From positions 1 through 17,175 of the forward strand of contig DASRCB010000034.1 in NCBI GenBank assembly GCA_035653295.1: a DNA stretch of 17,175 nucleotides, read 5' to 3'. The notes below the pieces were generated by a model that searched no databases, was not told the origin of the DNA, and saw only the letters and a program-made list of their open reading frames with translations. This DNA comes from DASRCB01 sp035653295. GTDB taxonomy: Bacteria > Acidobacteriota > Terriglobia > Bryobacterales > Bryobacteraceae. Positions 12,490-17,175 of this stretch are shown in pieces. Position numbers and translations under genes: made by a program. Position 1 is the stretch's first letter. Each line of letters opens with the position of its first letter.

Positions 12490-13401
12490 ATGCCTGCAGC
12501 ATCGAACTTATCCCGGAGAGCGTTGCCGACACTAAGTTTCCTCGCGGCAGTGGCGGCGTCCCTGTCCGCGGCGAGCGTCGCCGTCCGCTTCAACACAACC
12601 CCGCGCGACATTGTCGTTGATCGTGTCTCGACAGCGACAGTGAAAAACCGAAATCGGGCGGACGTGCTGCGACGCATGTTCACCGATGCAGGCTGCCCCG
12701 CCCAGGATCTGGAACTCCAGCGTGTGGAACGCGTCGCCGAACCCAACGTAGTCTGCACGATTCGCGGCGAAACGACTTCCGAAATCATAGTTGGCGCGCA
12801 TACGGACCATGCGGAAAAGGGCCTTGGCGTCATCGATGACTGGAGTGGAGCGGCGCTATTGCCGTCCCTGGCCGAAAGCATAAAGACCATCCCACGCCAT
12901 CACACATATGTGTTTGCGGGTTTTACGGCCGAAGAGGCAGGCTTGCTCGGATCGCACAGTTACGTCGGCCATCTGGGTTCGGAGGGCTTGCGCAGAACGG
13001 CCGCGATGATTGATCTCGATTCGATTGGGGCGGGTCCGCCGGAAGTTCAAACTATAACGGCTGATCCGATGCTGCTGCAGGATCTCCTGCGGGCCGCTTC
13101 GTCGGTTGGCATGCACGTCAGATTGGTCAACTTCAACGAAGTGGGCACGTCGGACTTCGATGCGTTTCGTTCACGGGGAGTACCCACGCTCATCGTGCAT
13201 TCTCTGACCCCGGAGAACTGGCGCTTGTTGCACACCAGGAAAGACAACCTGTCCGCGCTGAGCGTCGAGGATTACTACAACACCTATCGGCTGATGGCCC
13301 TGTACATTACTCTGCTGGACGATGTCCTCGATACCAGCGAGCACGCGCGGTATGACCCACGCGCCGTACCGCCGACTCTGCGCGGCAAAGGGTCGCGGTG
13401 A
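12490..13401 (+). CDS. Exported M28-family zinc metallopeptidase
   Basis: A 303-aa peptidase of the M28 family (co-catalytic di-zinc aminopeptidases and related hydrolases such as glutaminyl cyclases). The ligand and catalytic positions are readable in order: His104 and Asp106 (GAHTDH), bridging Asp117 (IDDWSGAA), catalytic Glu148 and ligand Glu149 (TAEEAGLLGS), Asp177 (IDLDSIG) and His237 (LIVHSLT). A signal peptide is likely: SRRALPTLSFLAAVAASLSAAS near the N-terminus. I chose the ATG at 12490 because it puts this signal first; the frame is open to 12169, but that part runs antisense into the VOC gene and has no protein-like character. No strong ribosome binding site is seen. The gene ends 7 nt from the stop of ftsK, which converges on it. 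Substrate and exact activity are unknown. Confidence 0.88.
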   Translation: MPAASNLSRRALPTLSFLAAVAASLSAASVAVRFNTTPRDIVVDRVSTATVKNRNRADVLRRMFTDAGCPAQDLELQRVERVAEPNVVCTIRGETTSEIIVGAHTDHAEKGLGVIDDWSGAALLPSLAESIKTIPRHHTYVFAGFTAEEAGLLGSHSYVGHLGSEGLRRTAAMIDLDSIGAGPPEVQTITADPMLLQDLLRAASSVGMHVRLVNFNEVGTSDFDAFRSRGVPTLIVHSLTPENWRLLHTRKDNLSALSVEDYYNTYRLMALYITLLDDVLDTSEHARYDPRAVPPTLRGKGSR

Positions 13402-13408
13402 GACGTGA

Positions 13409-15814
13409 TCAGAACCGCGTGCTCTCCACTTCGCTCAGCCAGTCCGGGCGTTTGAGCACGTCCCGCGGCTTGCTGCCGTCCGGTGGCCCGATAATCCCTT
13501 CGCGCTGCATCATGTCGAGGATACGGGCCGCGCGTCCGTAGCCGAGCCGCAGTCGTCGCTGCAGAGTGGAGGTAGAGGCCTTGCCCATCTCCAGCACAAC
13601 GCGTACGGCATCCTGATACATGGGATCTTCTGTTCCGTCGATCGCCTCGTCTTCTCCCCCGCCTTCTTCGTCCTCGCTGGGGGGCGCCATGAGGAACGTC
13701 TGATCGTATTCCGGCGGCGCCTGTTCCTTCCAGAACTCCACCACGCGGTTGATCTCGTTCTCCGAAACATAGGCGCCGTGCACGCGGACCAGGCGTGATG
13801 AGCCAGGCGGCAGGTACAGCATGTCCCCCTTACCCAGCAGGTGCTCGGCCCCCATCACGTCCAGCACCGTTCGTGAATCGACGCGCGTCGCCACCCGGAA
13901 GCTGATCCGCGACGGGAAATTGGCTTTGATCAGCCCCGTGATCACGTCCACGCTGGGCCGCTGCGTCGCCAGCACCAGGTGCATGCCTACGGCTCGAGCC
14001 ATCTGCGCCAATCGCGTTACCGCCTGCTCGACGCCGGCGCGCTCCAGCATCATCAGATCGGCCAACTCGTCAATGATGATCAGGATATACGGCAGCGGCC
14101 GCAGTTCGTCCTCTTCGGGCGCAGCGTCCTCCTCGAAAAGACTGCGCGGCTGGGCCTGCATCTGGCGCACCTTGCGATTGAACTGATCGATGTTGCGCAC
14201 GCCCTGTGAGGCCAATAATTTGAGGCGCCGTTCCATCTCGAATACCGCGTTCTTGAGGGCGTTGGTCGCCTTCTTGGCGTCCGTGATCACCGGCGTCAGC
14301 AGGTGCGGAATGCCCTCGTAGATACCCAGTTCCACGCGCTTGGGGTCGACCATGATCAGGCGAATCTCGTCGGGCGTGGACTTGTACAGCACGCTCATAA
14401 TCAGCGAGTTCAGCATCACGCTCTTGCCCGACCCGGTGGAGCCGGCGATAAGCAGGTGCGGCATCGATTCCAGCGACGCCACCTTGATGCGCCCGTTAAT
14501 ATCCTTGCCCAGGCAGATGGTCAGTTTGGACGACGAGTTCCGGAATTCCTCGGATTCCAGGATCTGGCGCAGGCTGATCACCTCGCGGTGCGAGTTGGGC
14601 ACCTCGATGCCGACCGTCGGCTTGCCGGGGATGCGCTCGATCAGCACGGATTCGGCCTGTAACCCGAGGCAGAGATCTTCCGTAAGCGCGGTGATCCGGC
14701 TGTACTTGATTCCTGCGTCCGGTTTGTACTCGAAGGTTGTGACCACCGGGCCAGGGTTGATCTGCACCACGTTGCCGAGCACGTTGAACTCTTCCAAACG
14801 GGCCTTGATGAGGCCGGCAGTCTCCTTCAGCTCCGCGCTGTCGAAGGTGTTTCGGCCGGGAGGCTCGTTAAGCAGTTCGGTGGGAGGGACATGGTACTCG
14901 TCGTGAGGCCGCCGGCTCGCGTGAGCGCCCTTTCGATCGACCTCCGGCTCGGGCGGCGGCATTGGCGCCGCCGGCGGCGGAGGAGGCGTGAATTCCAACT
15001 CGCGTATCGGAATTTCATCAAGCGGCGGCGCAGCCAGCGGCGGCGTATCCTCTTCGTCCAAATCGAAGGGCAGGTCGACTCCGGACGGACGCTCTTCCAC
15101 CGCGGGCGGCTCTTGCTTTGTCCGGCGCTGCGCAGGTCTTGCGGCAGGCTCCGGCTTCTCGCGGCGAGCCTGCAGCCGTTTTTCGGCGCGCGCCTTTGCG
15201 CGGTCGATCGCTTCCTGCCTGCGGCGTTCGCGCCACGCGGCAAAGCGATCCCCCATTCGCGCCAGCATCCGGCGCGGTGGCGCCAGCCAACCGTCCAGAG
15301 TGGCCATCGAGAACGTGGAGATGAGATAAACGCCGAGGATAAAGGTGGTCGCGACGATCAGCAAAGTCCCGGCCAAATTGAACGACGCCAGCAGAGAATC
15401 GGACAGAACGAGGCCGAGGATGCCGCCGGCCGTAAATGCGCCATGCCACGGACGAAACGAGCGGAGGAGCGCCAGCGCCGTCGAGACGCTGAAGAACAGC
15501 ATGCCGGCTGCGATTACACGAACCGCCTGAGCGTCGATCGGCCGCGAGCGCATCCACCGCCAGGCAACGACCAGCATAAGAGCCGGCAGACCGAAGGCGG
15601 TCAGACCGAAACACTGGAACAAAAGGTCGGACAGATAAGCGCCGACGACACCGGTGAGGTTGTGCGGCTTTACCGCGCCGACAGCGGTGTTGAACGAGGG
15701 ATCGGCTGGGTAATACGACAGCAGGCTGAGCGCGACGAACAGACCTGCGAAGAGATACACGAACGCCGCGGCCTCGTTGAGACGGCGATGCCGTGTGGGG
15801 CCTAAGAGATTCAT
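13409..15814 (-). CDS. ftsK: DNA translocase FtsK
   Basis: FtsK pumps DNA at the division septum and activates XerCD recombination to resolve chromosome dimers. The 801-aa protein has an N-terminal membrane domain (hydrophobic helices at about 15-35, 60-85, 98-118 and 130-170), a charged and proline-rich linker (about 185-310), then the motor. Walker A is GSTGSGKS (458-465), Walker B is ILIIIDE (577-583), and LATQRPSVDVITGLIKANFPSRI (about 615-637) is the FtsK/SpoIIIE signature. The C-terminal gamma winged helix (about 733-790; LQRRLRLGYGRAARILDMMQ) binds KOPS-like sequences. The linker is shorter than the roughly 600 residues of E. coli FtsK, so the protein resembles the SpoIIIE/SftA size class. 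The start overlaps the uppP stop in an ATGA, and there is no clear ribosome binding site, which points to coupled translation. Confidence 0.97.
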   Translation of the reverse strand: MNLLGPTRHRRLNEAAAFVYLFAGLFVALSLLSYYPADPSFNTAVGAVKPHNLTGVVGAYLSDLLFQCFGLTAFGLPALMLVVAWRWMRSRPIDAQAVRVIAAGMLFFSVSTALALLRSFRPWHGAFTAGGILGLVLSDSLLASFNLAGTLLIVATTFILGVYLISTFSMATLDGWLAPPRRMLARMGDRFAAWRERRRQEAIDRAKARAEKRLQARREKPEPAARPAQRRTKQEPPAVEERPSGVDLPFDLDEEDTPPLAAPPLDEIPIRELEFTPPPPPAAPMPPPEPEVDRKGAHASRRPHDEYHVPPTELLNEPPGRNTFDSAELKETAGLIKARLEEFNVLGNVVQINPGPVVTTFEYKPDAGIKYSRITALTEDLCLGLQAESVLIERIPGKPTVGIEVPNSHREVISLRQILESEEFRNSSSKLTICLGKDINGRIKVASLESMPHLLIAGSTGSGKSVMLNSLIMSVLYKSTPDEIRLIMVDPKRVELGIYEGIPHLLTPVITDAKKATNALKNAVFEMERRLKLLASQGVRNIDQFNRKVRQMQAQPRSLFEEDAAPEEDELRPLPYILIIIDELADLMMLERAGVEQAVTRLAQMARAVGMHLVLATQRPSVDVITGLIKANFPSRISFRVATRVDSRTVLDVMGAEHLLGKGDMLYLPPGSSRLVRVHGAYVSENEINRVVEFWKEQAPPEYDQTFLMAPPSEDEEGGGEDEAIDGTEDPMYQDAVRVVLEMGKASTSTLQRRLRLGYGRAARILDMMQREGIIGPPDGSKPRDVLKRPDWLSEVESTRF

Positions 15815-16653
15815 CCCGCGTGGAAGCGGAACCGAATAGCCAGAGCGATTACTATTATGCCAAAAACGATGCGGTAGTAAACGAACGGCTTCAGGGTATG
15901 GCGGCGGAGGAAGTCCAGCAGAAACGCGATCACCAGAACACCCACGAATCCGCTAACCAGGATCCCAACGACGCAGGGGATGCGCATCTCGTGCGGGATA
16001 CCGCCGTGTTTGTGCAGATCCCACCAGGCCTTCAGGGCCGCGGCGGCGATCGCCGGCGTGGACAACAGGAATGAAAAGCGGGCTGCCGTTTCCCGATCGA
16101 GGTTGCGGAACAGGCCTGCGGTGATGGTGATGCCGCTCCGTGAAGTTCCCGGTACGATCGCCAGGGCCTGGGCAAGCCCGATCACGCCGGCATCGGCGGC
16201 ATTCACTTTCGACATATCGCGGACGTGCCGCGCCGTGACCTCGCCGATCCACATTAGGACGCCGACCGCGACAAGCATAGCGCCGATCACGTAAGGATTC
16301 TTCCAGGTTGATTCTGCCTGCTTGCCGAAGGCCAGCCCGGCCAGACCCACCGGGATCGTGCCCAGGATGATGAACCACAACAGGCCGGGATTGACCGACA
16401 GGTCGCGGTCGCGCCCGATCCGCATTCCGAAGGCCTGGCCGATGATCTGCACCCAGTCGCGAAAGAAGTAGAGTATTACGGCCAGCAGCGTTCCCGCATG
16501 CAGTGCGATGTCAAAGGCGAAGTCGTAGACCTCATGCTGAAAATGCCAGCCGAACAGCCATTGCGTGAGCTCGAGATGAGCGGTGCTGCTGACCGGCAGA
16601 AACTCCGTCAGACCCTGAATGATGGCCAGAACGATCACCTGGTAAAGAGGCAT
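15811..16653 (-). CDS. uppP: Undecaprenyl-diphosphate phosphatase
   Basis: UppP (BacA) dephosphorylates undecaprenyl diphosphate at the membrane, recycling the lipid carrier for peptidoglycan and other envelope polymers; it also confers bacitracin tolerance. The 280-aa protein is hydrophobic, with about eight transmembrane helices. The two family motifs are intact: QGLTEFLPVSSTAHL near the N-terminus (Glu17, Ser22-Ser23, His26) and PGTSRSG (168-174, with Arg172). Length is close to the 273 aa of the E. coli protein. The ATG at 16653 has no visible ribosome binding site. The stop shares an ATGA with the start of ftsK. It lies 32 nt downstream of the stop of the previous - strand gene, so it may belong to a longer operon. 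Confidence 0.96.
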   Translation of the reverse strand: MPLYQVIVLAIIQGLTEFLPVSSTAHLELTQWLFGWHFQHEVYDFAFDIALHAGTLLAVILYFFRDWVQIIGQAFGMRIGRDRDLSVNPGLLWFIILGTIPVGLAGLAFGKQAESTWKNPYVIGAMLVAVGVLMWIGEVTARHVRDMSKVNAADAGVIGLAQALAIVPGTSRSGITITAGLFRNLDRETAARFSFLLSTPAIAAAALKAWWDLHKHGGIPHEMRIPCVVGILVSGFVGVLVIAFLLDFLRRHTLKPFVYYRIVFGIIVIALAIRFRFHAG

Positions 16654-16685
16654 TTGGATTGGAAACGCTATGGTAACAACTCAAA

Positions 16686-17175
16686 TCAAAGCGCCAGGTG
16701 CACCTGCGTGGTTCCGCCGTTCGGCATGGCTACCTGTACGGGGGCCGCAGCCGCGCCGTCTTTGTATGGGCGAATCGTATACACATGCCCCGGCCAGCCC
16801 TGGAGCGTTATGGTGACGCCGTCAGCCGCCCAGTTCTCGCGGATGACCTTGGCGTTCTCGCCCACCGAGCCGAGTTGCAGGGGAGAAGTGTCCAGCTCGT
16901 AACCGAGGTCATGGTCCACCGTCATATGGAAATCGCTCGCGCCGGGACGGGCCGCGATTTCGAAGGCGGGGTGCCAGTCCGTCAGCGAACCTCCGCGTTC
17001 GTACTTCAGGTCGGCCGAGCGAACCTCGGCCGTTCTCGCGAGCGCCGGCGCGTAATGGATGGTCACTGGCTTTTCGCTGTGATTGGCGATGTGCAGAACT
17101 GACGCGCCCGCGACACGGCGCCACGACAGGTCCACAGTGGACTCCCCGGCGTGAATGCCCATGATCCCGAAATGG
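16686..17175 (-). CDS. C-terminal part of an unidentified protein (partial)
   Basis: The reading frame is open through the right edge of the window, so the gene starts outside; at least 162 codons are present. An ATG at 17162 is in frame but is preceded by sense codons (reading HFGI) with no ribosome binding site, so it is probably internal. The visible part is rich in beta-strand patterns (ASVLHIANHSEKPVTIHY, GVTITLQGWPGHVYTIRPY) and ends with TQVHLAL, like the beta-sandwich C-terminal domains of glycoside hydrolases and other extracellular proteins. That is only a fold-level impression, and no catalytic motif is visible. It lies upstream of uppP on the same strand. Confidence 0.6.
   Translation of the reverse strand, partial: HFGIMGIHAGESTVDLSWRRVAGASVLHIANHSEKPVTIHYAPALARTAEVRSADLKYERGGSLTDWHPAFEIAARPGASDFHMTVDHDLGYELDTSPLQLGSVGENAKVIRENWAADGVTITLQGWPGHVYTIRPYKDGAAAAPVQVAMPNGGTTQVHLAL

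Noticed and set aside
14891..15805. A 304-codon open frame on the + strand opposite the FtsK membrane domain and linker
   Set aside because: Antisense to a certain gene; its Arg/Gln-rich composition is the mirror of the FtsK linker codons.
1..17175. CRISPR array, IS element, prophage or toxin-antitoxin or other defence island
   Set aside because: No regularly spaced repeats, no transposase, integrase, Cas, restriction or toxin-like proteins were seen in any reading frame.

Overview
The window is high-GC DNA with tightly packed bacterial genes and no rRNA, tRNA, CRISPR array, IS element or phage gene that I could recognise. The gene content suggests an Acidobacteriota genome of the Solibacter/Bryobacter type: a lysC-dapB-dapA-dapD cluster with a short DapB, a Tat-exported aldo/keto reductase, exported tandem-VOC and M28 proteins, and a sugar-isomerase/Gfo-Idh-MocA pair. 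That placement is inferred from the style of the genes and was not tested.

Left region (1-2680, + strand): the last 59 codons of aspartate kinase, then dapB, dapA and dapD with little or no spacing (dapB stop touches the dapA start; dapA and dapD overlap by 11 nt). Together they cover four steps from aspartate towards lysine and meso-diaminopimelate, using the succinylase branch.

Middle-left region (2738-7875, - strand), in transcription order: an L-fucose-isomerase-family protein, a Gfo/Idh/MocA oxidoreductase, homoserine kinase (thrB, which overlaps the oxidoreductase by 8 nt), a Tat-dependent aldo/keto reductase and a small two-repeat SPW membrane protein. The SPW gene ends at a strong terminator and starts behind a nested inverted repeat that covers its ribosome binding site. 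A secreted protein with an Asp-box (7979-9424, + strand) is transcribed divergently from the isomerase.

Middle region (9405-11383): a probable - strand operon of a small unknown protein, a 210-aa protein of unknown function and a class-I glutamine amidotransferase of the gamma-glutamyl-GABA hydrolase type. Upstream lies a non-coding stretch with two inverted repeats and a clear intrinsic terminator on the + strand that no visible + strand gene explains.

Right region (11384-17175): an exported tandem-VOC protein (-) diverges from an exported M28 zinc peptidase (+). The peptidase converges on ftsK (-), which is coupled through an ATGA overlap to uppP (undecaprenyl-diphosphate phosphatase). The window ends in the C-terminal part of an unidentified - strand protein.

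Most of the window is ordinary housekeeping and accessory metabolism. I found no convincing new multi-gene system. The best candidates for a second look are the RNA/DNA structure in front of the SPW gene, the orphan terminator and palindrome at 11146-11380, and the uncharacterised operon at 9405-11019.
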